Source: Rhodanobacter spathiphylli B39
GTDB taxonomy: Bacteria > Pseudomonadota > Gammaproteobacteria > Xanthomonadales > Rhodanobacteraceae
Length of the DNA stretch: 64,000 nucleotides
Reading direction: 5' to 3'
Assembly: GCF_000264295.1 (NCBI RefSeq)
Contig: NZ_AJXT01000007.1
Coordinates: 25,268 to 89,267 of the forward strand
The first letter of the stretch is position 1; each line of letters opens with the position of its first letter. Positions 1 through 12,427 of the stretch are shown here, in pieces. A program made the position numbers and the translations under genes. The notes beneath the pieces are model-generated. The model did no database searches and was not told the origin of the DNA. It was given only the letters and a program-made list of their open reading frames with translations.

Positions 1-204
1 AAGATCCATCCGCGCGGCAAGCACGAGAACCTCGCCATGCTGGCGCGCGCGGAGCGCCTGTACGAGGAACACCTGGATGCACGCGACCAGCTGCAGGAAT
101 GGATCGCGCGTTTCCGCACCGCACTGGAAAGCCAGGACGAGGCGGTCATCCGCGAGCATCGCCGCGAATTCGGCCGCGCGCTGGATACGCTGGAGTCGGC
201 CTGA
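1..204 (+). CDS. C-terminal end of an Hsp70-family chaperone, probably HscC-like (partial)
   Basis: The window opens inside this gene; 67 codons remain before a TGA at 202-204. The visible tail is helical and charged (ends RREFGRALDTLESA) and looks like the C-terminal lid of an Hsp70. The stop overlaps the start of the next gene (TGATG), and that gene encodes a J-domain protein, so translational coupling of an Hsp70 with its co-chaperone is likely. HscC in E. coli has dedicated J-domain partners, which is why HscC is preferred over DnaK. The nucleotide-binding domain lies outside the window, so the assignment rests mostly on context. Confidence 0.5.
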   Translation, partial: KIHPRGKHENLAMLARAERLYEEHLDARDQLQEWIARFRTALESQDEAVIREHRREFGRALDTLESA

Positions 205-1595
205 TGTCGCCGTTCGAGTTGCTCGGATTGGCCGCCGACGCCGACGAACGCGCAATCAAGCGTGCTTACGCGCAGCGGTTGCGGCTCACCCGACCCGACG
301 ACGACCCGCAAGGGTTCCAGCAGTTGCACGCCGCCTATCAGGCGGCGTTGGCCCATTGCCGGGCCGCGGCCGTCGATGCAACCGCACCGCCGCATGAGCC
401 GGTGCGCGAGCCATCCCTGCCCTTGTCCTCCGCAGTCCCGGCCGCTGCGGGCGCAGCGGATCTCCCGGCCGCCATCGAGCCACCCGCGCCGTTTCGCTTC
501 GACCTGGCCGCCTTCTGCAGCGCCGTGTTCGCGCAGGCTTCGGGCGGCGATGCCGTGGCACTGCAGGCGTGGCTGGCGGGTCGCCAGGAGCTGTGGTCGC
601 TGCAGCTCAAGGCACGGGTCGGCCGATACCTGCTGAATGAGCTCCACGAACAGGCGCCGCCGATGCCGGTCGACTGCATGGAGACCCTGCTGCGTTTCTT
701 CGATCTCGATCACGCACTGGCCGATCACGATCCCCTGGCCATGCTGCAGCTCACGCGGCGTTCCCGCCTGGCCTGGCAACTGCAGGACGACGACGAAGAC
801 CGTCTTGGCGCGCGGCTGGAACTGCGTACACCGCTGCAACGCTGGCGGGCGCACTGGGTTCTGCGCCAGCTGCAACGCCCGTTCCGCTGGTCGCGAGTGC
901 TCTGGCTGGGCGTGAATGTCGTCGTTCCCGAACGCATCGCGGACTTCGTCGCCGAGGCAAGCGACAACCACCCGGAAGATCTGCCCGAAACGATCGACCG
1001 CACCCAGCTCGGGTTCTGGCTGGCTGCGGCAAATCGTCAGCGCGTCACTCGTCCGCGGCTGATCCTGGGTGGCGTCCGCAGCACGGGCATGCTGCTGCTT
1101 GGCATCCTGCTGGCGCCGCTGCTGAGCTTGCTCTGCACCGACAGCATCGCGTTTCGCCCCATGCTGATCGTGGTCGGCGTGGTGATGGTGCCCAGTGCGC
1201 TGTGGGCTCTCTGGATGGCCTGGTCTGCGCTCGTCCTCTGGTACATCGAACGGGAACCGCGCGCCGCGCGCAAGTTCGTGGTGCCGCTCCTGTGCGCTGC
1301 CGGCGTGGTGCTCGGCGCCGTCGGGCAGGACGGTCCAGGACTCGTGCTCATCGCGCCGGCCTTGTGGCTGTCGGTTCGTCGCTACTGGTACCACCACGCG
1401 AGCCGGTACGCGGTCTTCAACTCGGGCTACGTCCGACTGGCGCTGCTATTGGCCATTCCGGTGCTCCACGCCGTATTGAACGCGGGCCTGGGCGCAGACC
1501 TGCTGTCGTCCGGTGACGTGATTGCGGCAGCAGCCATGCTGGCATGGACGGCCGATCTGCGAAGGCAGCCCCGGGGTCAGGCCAGCGTTCGCTGA
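204..1595 (+). CDS. Membrane-anchored J-domain protein
   Basis: This 463-residue protein begins with a short J domain (about residues 1-50: SPFELLGLAADADERAIKRAY). The middle is hydrophilic. The C-terminal third (about 285-450) carries several hydrophobic segments that should span the inner membrane. The canonical HPD tripeptide after helix II is replaced by RPD in TRPDDDPQGF; Hsp70 stimulation normally needs the histidine, so the partner interaction may be specialised. Start choice: the ATG at 204 overlaps the upstream stop, and the in-frame upstream extension is the shadow of the previous gene. The 3' end overlaps the convergent iron permease gene by 19 bp. By analogy with E. coli HscC co-chaperones it probably serves the upstream Hsp70; that is inference. 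Confidence 0.75.
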   Translation: MSPFELLGLAADADERAIKRAYAQRLRLTRPDDDPQGFQQLHAAYQAALAHCRAAAVDATAPPHEPVREPSLPLSSAVPAAAGAADLPAAIEPPAPFRFDLAAFCSAVFAQASGGDAVALQAWLAGRQELWSLQLKARVGRYLLNELHEQAPPMPVDCMETLLRFFDLDHALADHDPLAMLQLTRRSRLAWQLQDDDEDRLGARLELRTPLQRWRAHWVLRQLQRPFRWSRVLWLGVNVVVPERIADFVAEASDNHPEDLPETIDRTQLGFWLAAANRQRVTRPRLILGGVRSTGMLLLGILLAPLLSLLCTDSIAFRPMLIVVGVVMVPSALWALWMAWSALVLWYIEREPRAARKFVVPLLCAAGVVLGAVGQDGPGLVLIAPALWLSVRRYWYHHASRYAVFNSGYVRLALLLAIPVLHAVLNAGLGADLLSSGDVIAAAAMLAWTADLRRQPRGQASVR

Positions 1596-2461
1596 CCGAG
1601 GTTCGATGCGGCATCGTCAACGGACGTGGTGCGCGACGGCGTCGTGCCGGGCCGGACTCGCGGCGTTTGCTGACGCCGCATGAAGCGCGCGCCCCACCAC
1701 AGCACCAGCAGGGTCATGGCGAGGAACACCATCTGCATGCCGGCCGGGCGGGCGTCGTAACCGATCAGCACGTGGGCGGTCTGGCCCAGCAGCGAACCGT
1801 TGCCGAGCAGCCACGAGCTGTCCCACAACGGCTGCCCCCAGGCCGGCAGCAGGTCGGCCTGGATCAGGTAGCGTGCGGCGCTGGAGGCCAGACCGGCAGC
1901 CAGCAGCACCAGCATGGCGTTGGTGGCGCCGAAGAAGTGGCGCAACGGAATCCGCAGCAGGCCCGCATACAGGCCGAAACCCACGGCGGCCCCGGCCAGC
2001 ACGCCAAGCGCCAGCCCGGCCCACAGGTGATCCGCGCCGCCGGCGCGCATGCCGTACAGGAACAGCACCACTTCCGAACCTTCACGCAGCACCGCCAGGG
2101 CCACCACCAGCAACAGCAGGCCCAGCGAACTGACGCCGCGGTGCACGGCCGTGCCCAGTGCCTGCATCTGCCGGCTCAACTCCCGCCCGTGGCTGGACAT
2201 CCACAACACGTGCCAGCCAATCATCAGCACGGCGGCGATCAGGATGCCCGCGTTGAACAACTCCTGGCCCGCGCCGCTGAAGGCATCGGCCAGCAGGCTG
2301 GCCGACAGCGCCACCAGCAACGCGCCCAGCACGCCGAGCGCGATGCCACCGCCGACGAACCAGCCGCGCCGCGACACCCCGCGGGTGGCGGCGGCGACCA
2401 CGGTGACGATCAGCGCCGCTTCCAGCACTTCGCGAAATACCAGCAAGGCGATGGCCCACAT
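1577..2461 (-). CDS. FTR1-family iron permease
   Basis: A polytopic membrane protein of 294 residues with about seven hydrophobic segments. It has two REXXE-type motifs, REVLE near the N-terminus (residues 10-14) and REGSE in the fourth helix region (about 125). These are the iron-handling motifs of the FTR1/EfeU family, which passes iron across the inner membrane. It lies 4 bp downstream of a periplasmic cupredoxin gene, and both lie behind a Fur box at 2820-2834, so it is very probably iron-repressed. The other partners seen elsewhere (EfeB-type peroxidase, EfeO M75 domain, FtrD) are absent, so this is a minimal two-gene version. Confidence 0.85.
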   Translation of the reverse strand: MWAIALLVFREVLEAALIVTVVAAATRGVSRRGWFVGGGIALGVLGALLVALSASLLADAFSGAGQELFNAGILIAAVLMIGWHVLWMSSHGRELSRQMQALGTAVHRGVSSLGLLLLVVALAVLREGSEVVLFLYGMRAGGADHLWAGLALGVLAGAAVGFGLYAGLLRIPLRHFFGATNAMLVLLAAGLASSAARYLIQADLLPAWGQPLWDSSWLLGNGSLLGQTAHVLIGYDARPAGMQMVFLAMTLLVLWWGARFMRRQQTPRVRPGTTPSRTTSVDDAASNLGQRTLA

Positions 2462-2465
2462 GGCG

Positions 2466-2792
2466 CTACTCCACCACCAGCGTGCCCTGGGCGGTGGGCT
2501 GGTGGAAGTCGCCGTAGAAGCGGTAGCGACCCGGCTTGAACGGACCGATGAAGATGCTGATGCGGCTGTTCGGCATCACGATCTTCTCCGCCGGGAAATC
2601 ATCGCTCTCGAATTCCTCCGGTGACGGGTCCTGGTTGACCAGTTCCACTTTCACCCGGGTATTGGCGGGGAGATGCAGCTCGGCGGGCTGGTAGCGGTGG
2701 TCTTTCAGGGTCAGCGTGTAGCCGGGCACCTCGGTCGCGCTGGCCAGCAGTGGCAGCATCAGGGCGAGCACGGTGGACATCAGGGCTTTCAT
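2466..2792 (-). CDS. Periplasmic cupredoxin-domain protein of an iron uptake pair
   Basis: 108 residues from the ATG at 2792. A signal peptide (MKALMSTVLALMLPLLASA) is followed by a single cupredoxin fold with a beta-strand pattern ending GRYRFYGDFHQPTAQGTLVVE. It resembles the cupredoxin domains of EfeO and FtrB, which accompany FTR1 permeases and are thought to oxidise or present iron in the periplasm. In-frame starts also exist at 2810 (ATG) and 2813 (TTG); 2792 gives the cleanest signal peptide, with a GAGG 13 bases upstream. It is the first gene of the iron operon, directly downstream of the Fur box. The acidic PSPEEFESDDF stretch may be metal-binding; that is inference. Confidence 0.75.
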   Translation of the reverse strand: MKALMSTVLALMLPLLASATEVPGYTLTLKDHRYQPAELHLPANTRVKVELVNQDPSPEEFESDDFPAEKIVMPNSRISIFIGPFKPGRYRFYGDFHQPTAQGTLVVE

Positions 2793-2819
2793 GGCTTGGG
2801 CATGCCTCATCAAGTTGAT

Positions 2820-2834
2820 TGATAATCATTATCA
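2820..2834 (-). promoter_or_regulatory. Fur box
   Basis: TGATAATCATTATCA is a perfect 7-1-7 palindrome matching the core of the Fur operator consensus (GATAATGATAATCATTATC). It lies 28 bp upstream of the cupredoxin gene of the FTR1 operon, the position expected for iron-dependent repression. Confidence 0.85.
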
Positions 2835-2937
2835 ACCATGGCGACAAGAAAGCCCGCATTCAAGTCCTCCCCCCGACAAGGCACGGGTCTGGCATCGCTG
2901 CGGGCAACGGGCGTCATTCTGGCAGCAGAATGCAAGC

Positions 2938-2963
2938 GGGCCCCTGATCTGGATCAGGAGCCC
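2938..2963 (-). terminator. Hairpin downstream of obgE
   Basis: An imperfect inverted repeat, GGGCCCCTGAT and ATCAGGAGCCC around a 4-base loop, lies about 30 bp past the obgE stop. There is no T tract, so it may be a weak terminator or only an mRNA-end structure. Confidence 0.35.
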
Positions 2964-2993
2964 GGGCCGCGAGGAGGACGGAGCCGTCGCAGT

Positions 2994-4202
<1,209 letters not shown>

Positions 4203-4221
4203 CTATCGCATCGCGACAGGC

Positions 4222-4479
4222 TTACGCCTGGACGACGTCGACGAAACGGCGGTTCTTGTCGCCACGGATGGCAAACTTGACGGTGCCGTCGATCAGCGCG
4301 AACAGGGTGTGGTCACGACCCAGACCCACGCCCACACCCGGATGGAACTGGGTGCCGCGCTGACGCACGATGATGTTGCCGGCTTCGATGGCCTGGCCAC
4401 CGTAGATCTTGACGCCGAGGTATTTCGGGTTCGAATCGCGACCGTTGCGGCTGGAACCTACGCCTTTTTTATGTGCCAT
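4222..4479 (-). CDS. rpmA: 50S ribosomal protein L27
   Basis: 85 residues, the usual L27 length. It begins [24 protein letters not shown], the invariant N-terminal tail that reaches toward the peptidyl-transferase centre. It follows rplU by 19 bp, and the two ribosomal proteins are co-transcribed as in most bacteria. Confidence 0.98.
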   Translation of the reverse strand: MAHKKGVGSSRNGRDSNPKYLGVKIYGGQAIEAGNIIVRQRGTQFHPGVGVGLGRDHTLFALIDGTVKFAIRGDKNRRFVDVVQA

Positions 4480-4498
4480 GACTCAATGCTCCAGTTGC

Positions 4499-4813
4499 TC
4501 AGGCGTTGATGCCCGTGATCTCGATTTCGGTGAAATGCTGACGGTGACCCTGCTGACGCTTGTAGTGCTTGCGGCGGCGGAATTTGATGATGCGGATCTT
4601 GTCGGCACGGCCGTGCTTGCGCACGGTGGCGCTGACGGTGGCGCCTTCGACGACCGGCGCACCGACGGTGACCGACTCGCCCGAACCGACCAGCAGCACC
4701 TGGTCAAAGCTGACCGTGGCGCCCTCTTCGGCGGTCAACAGTTCCACGCGCAGGACGTCGCCCTGCATGACGCGGTACTGCTTGCCACCGGTCTTGATGA
4801 CTGCATAACTCAT
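4499..4813 (-). CDS. rplU: 50S ribosomal protein L21
   Basis: 104 residues starting [15 protein letters not shown], with the basic C-terminal signature [16 protein letters not shown] that contacts 23S rRNA. It is the first gene of rplU-rpmA-obgE. An AGAAGGG element precedes the ATG by about 7 bases, and a good sigma-70 promoter lies about 70 bp upstream. Confidence 0.98.
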   Translation of the reverse strand: MSYAVIKTGGKQYRVMQGDVLRVELLTAEEGATVSFDQVLLVGSGESVTVGAPVVEGATVSATVRKHGRADKIRIIKFRRRKHYKRQQGHRQHFTEIEITGINA

Positions 4814-4881
4814 GGGAATGCCCTTCTGTCGTTATTCTCTTGGGTATCGCCATGACCCTTTTCCGGTCTGGCGAACCGCGG

Positions 4882-4911
4882 ATTATAGCGACGCGACCCC
4901 GCACTGGTCAA
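4882..4911 (-). promoter_or_regulatory. Sigma-70 promoter of rplU-rpmA-obgE
   Basis: On the minus strand, TTGACC (4911-4906), an 18-bp spacer and a perfect TATAAT (4887-4882). This predicts transcription starting near 4875 and a leader of about 60 bases before rplU. Confidence 0.7.
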
Positions 4912-4965
4912 TTACTGACCACGCCAGACCCGAACGGCCTTGCCGGGGCCCCCGCGGTGAACCGT

Positions 4966-5481
4966 TTAGTGGCCCGACCCGGGCACCGGCACGGCCGGCT
5001 TCGCGGCCGCGGGACTGGCCGGACACTGGCCATTGGCGTCCAGCGTGCCCTTCTGCTGCAGCTGCCTGATCATCGCCTGGCCGCGCTCGCGGCCCCAGGC
5101 CTGGCCCACCTTCATGCCCTCGGCCATCGTTACCGGCATCTGGGTGATCACCTTCTGGCCCAGCGGGGAGCGATAGAACTTCAGCAAACCTGCCACATCC
5201 TGGGCGGTGAAATGGCGCTGGTAGATCGGCACCATCTGGTCCAGCAACTGCCGGCTGCCGCTGGCGTCGATGAAACCCTGCCAGTAGGACGCCGGAACGC
5301 AGGGCACGGCCTGTCCCATCACCGTGACCATCTGCGTGTTCATCTGCCCGAACATGCGATCCATGTGCATCACCTCGAACAGTTCGCGCACCTGCTTTTC
5401 GCTCGGCTGCGCGGCAACGGCCTGTCCGGCGGCGCCCAGCGCCAGCGCTGCGGCGGCAGCGATTCCCGCCCACTTGTGCAT
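4966..5481 (-). CDS. DUF2059 periplasmic protein
   Basis: 171 residues. The start MHKWAG at 5481 has a GGAGG six to seven bases upstream and gives a clean signal peptide (AAAAALALGAAGQAVAA); ten upstream codons (MPVSPVRRQV) are rejected. The mature part is helical with FYRSPLGQKVITQMP, the signature region of DUF2059 proteins, which have no assigned activity. The C-terminus is a short Ala/Pro-rich tail. It stands alone, about 140 bp from uvrA, which is divergent. Confidence 0.85.
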   Translation of the reverse strand: MHKWAGIAAAAALALGAAGQAVAAQPSEKQVRELFEVMHMDRMFGQMNTQMVTVMGQAVPCVPASYWQGFIDASGSRQLLDQMVPIYQRHFTAQDVAGLLKFYRSPLGQKVITQMPVTMAEGMKVGQAWGRERGQAMIRQLQQKGTLDANGQCPASPAAAKPAVPVPGSGH

Positions 5482-5621
5482 GACTTGCCTCCGTACGGGT
5501 GAAACCGGCATTTAGCCACAGCCGGCACGGTGAGCCAAATCCGGCCGTCACCTGACGCCGTCGACACTGAACCATCAAAACTCCTTGGTATAGTAATGGT
5601 TCCCCCCCATATCCGGCGTCC

Positions 5622-8560
<2,939 letters not shown>

Positions 8561-8564
<4 letters not shown>

Positions 8565-9016
8565 GCAACTCATCGACCGACATCGCCGAAAGCGCAACCG
8601 GTGCGTCCCATGCGCCGCTGTTCGTCGCCTCCCTCGGGGTGCGCTGGCGCGACCTCGACGCGTTCAACCACGTCAACAATTCCAACTTCCTCACCTACCT
8701 GGAAGAGGCGCGGCTGCAATGGCTGCAGCATGTGCGCGACTGGTTCAGCGAGGACGCGATGCCGGTGCTGGCCGCCAGCGAACTGCAGTATCGGCGCCCG
8801 ATTCCCTGGCCTGCTTCACTGCACATCGAACTGCGCTGCACTCGCCTCGGCACCAGCTCGATGACGATCGCACATCGCATCGTCGACGCCGATGACGCCG
8901 GCCGCCTGTATTGCGACGGCCACGTGGTGATGGTGTGGATGAATCCGGTCAGCGGCAAGGCAATGCCGCTTCCCGCCACGATCCGCACCGCTGCCGGTGT
9001 CTCGAGCGGCGGCTGA
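8561..9016 (+). CDS. Acyl-CoA thioesterase, 4-hydroxybenzoyl-CoA thioesterase (hot-dog) family
   Basis: 151 residues of a single hot-dog fold. The family motif [24 protein letters not shown] contains the catalytic Asp and the HVNN helix start typical of the YbgC/FadM group, which hydrolyse acyl-CoA thioesters. The substrate cannot be read from the sequence. It overlaps the uvrA stop by ATGA, so it is translationally coupled to uvrA, a pairing with no obvious functional logic. Confidence 0.85.
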
Positions 9017-9066
9017 TCGCGCTGCCTGGGGCGCCGGAACCGGGAATCCGGCTCGATGACCGAAGG

Positions 9067-10635
9067 TCACCTGGTCGACCTCGCCGGGCTCTGCGGCGGG
9101 GCCGCCCCGCGGGAGCGCGCCTTGCGCGCGAATCGATCGCCATCCCAGTCGATCGCGTCGCGGGCCGCGTCGTAGCGGAATTCCTCCGGCGGATCGAGCG
9201 TCTGCGGCCACGCTGCGAACAGCCCCGCTGCCGCCGGCTGCAGGCGCAGGCGCTGTGCACCGAGTATCGCCACCAGCGCGTCGCCGTCACGCTCCACCCG
9301 CAGCGTGCCCAGCCGAGGGCTTTCGAACACGCCGGCGTGTGCATCCAGTTCGCGGAGTGACGGGCGCCAGGCGAACCCGGCCCACCTGGCATCCGCCCGT
9401 GCCGTGGCGATGGCATCGCCGCGCCGCTTCACCAGTTTCGCCAGGCGCGCCGGATAGTCGATCACGATCCTCCGCAGGCGCGCATCTTCGCCGTCCTTGC
9501 CGGTGGACAGGCCGATGAAGGCCTTGATCGTTTCCAGTTCCAGGCCCTCGATGGCACTGTCACTGTTGATGACCAGCGACAAGCCCGCGTGGCGCGTCGG
9601 CAGCAGCACGGTCACGGATACCACGCCGGGATAGGAGCCCGGGTGCATCAGCACCCGCTCGCCCCGGTAACCGCAGCTGTACCAGCCGAGGCTGTAGCCA
9701 TCACAGTCGATTTCGTGGTCGGCCAGATCGGCGTGGACGATCGGCCGCTGCACCCGCTCGAAGCTCGCCGTGGTCGGCGTGCCGGAGGGCGAGAGCCGCG
9801 CCAGATTGACGCGCATCCAGCGAGCCATGTCGTCCGCTGAAAGTGCCAGCCCGCCAGCGGCGTGCATCAAGGCATCGGGCTTGGGCGGCAGCGCGCGCCA
9901 GCGCTCGCCATCCCACTGATGGTTCCAGGCCAGCCGCCGCGGCGCGACAGTCGAGGTTGCGGTAAGCGCATCGGCCAATCCCAGCGGCTGCAGGACTTCG
10001 TCGTGCAGCCAGTCCTGCCAACTGCGCCCGGTCCGCACCTGCAGCGCCGCGCCGTAGATCAGGTCGCCGAGATTGGAGTAGCGAAACCCGGGCTTGCGCA
10101 CTTCGGTGTAGTGCGCAAGCAGATCCGGATAGTCCGTCGCCGGCACCGTGCGCACGTAAGCGGTCAGGTGGTTGAGCGTTTCCGTCGTCAGCGGCTCCTG
10201 GTGCGAAAGCAGATCCGCGAGGGTGATCGCTGCCGGATCCGCCGGCGCCGGCAAATGCAGGTCGGGCCAGATCCCGGCCAACGTCGTGTCGAGCGGAAGC
10301 ACGCCTTCCGCGTCGAGTTGTGCCGCCAGCAGGCCCATGAAGGACTTCGTCTGCGAAGCAACATAGAACAGCGTGGCGTGATCGGCGCGCACGCCGGTGC
10401 CGGCATGCGCCTCGCCGTTGACGTAGAGCAACCGGGTGGCGTCACCTTCGACGACAACGGCGGAAACCGCCGGAAACGATCCCGGCACCCGTTGCACCTG
10501 TTCCAGCATGTGACGGATCCGCATCGCCGCGACCTGCACGGTCGTGGCCCGTGACGGGTCGGCCGCTGCAAGTACGGGACTTGCAGCGAGCAGCAGCACG
10601 CACGCTCGGAGGCCGCTCACCCGGGCTTTCCGCAT
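9067..10635 (-). CDS. Secreted serine hydrolase, class C beta-lactamase/DD-peptidase fold
   Basis: 522 residues from the ATG at 10635, which starts a signal peptide (MRKARVSGLRACVLLLAASPVLA). Upstream in-frame ATGs exist to 10788, but the added sequence is not signal-like. The beta-lactamase fold is marked by the nucleophile motif SQTK (after FYVA), the YSN motif (RYSNLGDLIYG) and HPGSYPG in place of KTG. Such proteins are DD-carboxypeptidases, esterases or amidases of the periplasm. A C-terminal domain of about 150 residues follows (from about GKDGEDARLRR), as in several Pab87-like peptidases. The substrate is unknown. The gene is convergent with the thioesterase and divergent from the DUF4139 gene. 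Confidence 0.8.
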   Translation of the reverse strand: MRKARVSGLRACVLLLAASPVLAAADPSRATTVQVAAMRIRHMLEQVQRVPGSFPAVSAVVVEGDATRLLYVNGEAHAGTGVRADHATLFYVASQTKSFMGLLAAQLDAEGVLPLDTTLAGIWPDLHLPAPADPAAITLADLLSHQEPLTTETLNHLTAYVRTVPATDYPDLLAHYTEVRKPGFRYSNLGDLIYGAALQVRTGRSWQDWLHDEVLQPLGLADALTATSTVAPRRLAWNHQWDGERWRALPPKPDALMHAAGGLALSADDMARWMRVNLARLSPSGTPTTASFERVQRPIVHADLADHEIDCDGYSLGWYSCGYRGERVLMHPGSYPGVVSVTVLLPTRHAGLSLVINSDSAIEGLELETIKAFIGLSTGKDGEDARLRRIVIDYPARLAKLVKRRGDAIATARADARWAGFAWRPSLRELDAHAGVFESPRLGTLRVERDGDALVAILGAQRLRLQPAAAGLFAAWPQTLDPPEEFRYDAARDAIDWDGDRFARKARSRGAAPPQSPARSTR

Positions 10636-10956
10636 GCCTCCAGTCCACCCGCCGGCTTCGGGCATCTTGCGGTATTCGCCGACAGCAGCCTTGATCGCAC
10701 AGGCGATGCCGGGGAAGAAGCTGCCGGGGGTCAGCCGTATGAAGTTCATGGACGCACCGATGGCGAATGTCGGAGCAAGGGATACCATCCGCGCCGAACC
10801 GGTTGCAGGCCGGCCGCGGGAACACTCGCCACGGCGCGCGCCGGGCGCATCCCGGTCAAGATGGAAGCGCGGCGTGGTCGAATCGAGTCACCCGCGATTT
10901 CCTTTCGCCCATCATCGCTATCATGGTCATCCACTCCCCACGATGGAATGCGCCCC
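10636..10956. other. Divergent intergenic region
   Basis: 321 bp between the serine hydrolase and DUF4139 genes. TATCAT (10919-10924) could be the -10 for the rightward gene. Otherwise no gene, repeat or strong hairpin is seen. Some of it could encode an N-terminal extension of the hydrolase if an earlier start is used. Confidence 0.5.
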
Positions 10957-12408
10957 ATGACGACGCCACATCGCACCGCCCTTGCCCTTGCCTGCATCGC
11001 CGCCGTCGTCGCGTCCGCGGCACATGCCAGCGACACCACCGAACTCACGCTGTACCGCAGCGACAGCGCCGCGCTGTATGCCGGCAACGACGGCGGCAGT
11101 GTCAACGACGGCTACGCCGTGGTGCGCGAACAGCGCACGCTGGATCTCGCCACGGGCACACATGATGTGGTGATCGGCGACCTGCCGAATTCGCTCGACG
11201 CCGAGGCGCTGGCGCTGGGCTTTCCCGACGGCAACGCGAAGGTGATCTCGCAGCGGCTGCTGCTGGCACAAGGCGCGAACGCGGCCTTGACCGGACTGGT
11301 CGGGCATGCGGTGGAAGTGCTCGGCGCCGGCGGCCTGCCACTGGCCAACGGCACCCTGCTGCGCGCGGGCGACGGCCTGCTGATAGACGGCATCACCGGC
11401 ACCACACTGGTGCGCAGCTACGCCTCGGTACGCAGCACCGACGGCAAGTTCCCGCTCGGTTCCAGCCTGGCTCTGCGCGTGGACGCCGCACGCGCGGGCA
11501 CGTCCCGCGCCGTGCTCAGCTATCCCACCTCGGGCCTGGGCTGGCGCGCTGCCTATGTGGCGACTTTGCAGCCGGGTGCCACCTGCCGCATGCAGTTCGA
11601 AGCACGCGCCAGCATCGCCAACCGCAGCGGGCGCGACTGGCACGATGCAAAGCTCACCCTGATCGCCGGCGAGCCGAACATGGCCAAGCCCTCGGCACCG
11701 CAACCGATGATGGCGATGGCACGCGGATTCAACGCGAAGGCCGACGCCATGCCGCAACAGGACAGCATCGGCGACTATCGCAGCTATGCCCTGCCCGGCG
11801 CGATCGAGCTGCCGGATGGCAGCGTCAGCCAGGTGCCGCTGTATGCCAGCCGCGCGATGGATTGCACGCGCACCGCGCTGTACGAGAACGGCGGCAGCTT
11901 CCAGCCGCAGCAGCCGATCGTGAACCGCGACTTCAACCAGGGCGGCGGCAACGCCGTCATCAGCACCCTGAAGCTGAAAGCCTTCGACAGCCTGCCGGCC
12001 GGCTACCTGCGCGTACTCACGGCCGACCGCAACGGCACGCCGCAGTTCATCGGCGAAGGCCGCATCGACGACACGCCCAAGGGCAGCGACGCCACGATCA
12101 CCCTGGGCACTGCGTTCGACCTGCGCGCAGAACGCGAGCGCACCAGCTTCAGCATCGACAAGGCCGCCCGCACGATGGACGAAGGCTTCCGCATCAGCCT
12201 CAGCAACGCCGGCGACAGCCCGCGCACCGTGACGGTCCGCGAGCATCCCGGCCGCTGGCGACAGTGGGTGCTGCTATCGTCCACCGGCAAGCCCAGCCAG
12301 CAAAGCCCCGACACACTGGAATTCCGCGTCGAGGTACCGGCCAATGGCAAGGCCGTGCTCGACTACGCGGTGCGCTACAGCTGGACTGCCGACGAACAGC
12401 CGCAGTAA
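10957..12408 (+). CDS. DUF4139 domain-containing secreted protein
   Basis: 483 residues from the ATG at 10957, chosen because it opens a signal peptide (TTPHRTALALACIAAVVASAAHA). The rest is beta-rich, with the YPTSGLGWRAAYVATL region typical of DUF4139 proteins and a C-terminal immunoglobulin-like part (DYAVRYSW near the end). The family has no established biochemical role; members are predicted periplasmic or surface proteins. It ends 19 bp before an enoyl-CoA isomerase-like gene. An older N-terminal start at 10861 is rejected because it would bury the signal peptide. Confidence 0.8.
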   Translation: MTTPHRTALALACIAAVVASAAHASDTTELTLYRSDSAALYAGNDGGSVNDGYAVVREQRTLDLATGTHDVVIGDLPNSLDAEALALGFPDGNAKVISQRLLLAQGANAALTGLVGHAVEVLGAGGLPLANGTLLRAGDGLLIDGITGTTLVRSYASVRSTDGKFPLGSSLALRVDAARAGTSRAVLSYPTSGLGWRAAYVATLQPGATCRMQFEARASIANRSGRDWHDAKLTLIAGEPNMAKPSAPQPMMAMARGFNAKADAMPQQDSIGDYRSYALPGAIELPDGSVSQVPLYASRAMDCTRTALYENGGSFQPQQPIVNRDFNQGGGNAVISTLKLKAFDSLPAGYLRVLTADRNGTPQFIGEGRIDDTPKGSDATITLGTAFDLRAERERTSFSIDKAARTMDEGFRISLSNAGDSPRTVTVREHPGRWRQWVLLSSTGKPSQQSPDTLEFRVEVPANGKAVLDYAVRYSWTADEQPQ

Positions 12409-12427
12409 TTTCTGACCGGAGTACTTC

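Noticed and set aside
5589..5594. TATAGT as the uvrA -10
   Set aside because: No suitable -35 at 16-18 bp, so I did not list it as a promoter.
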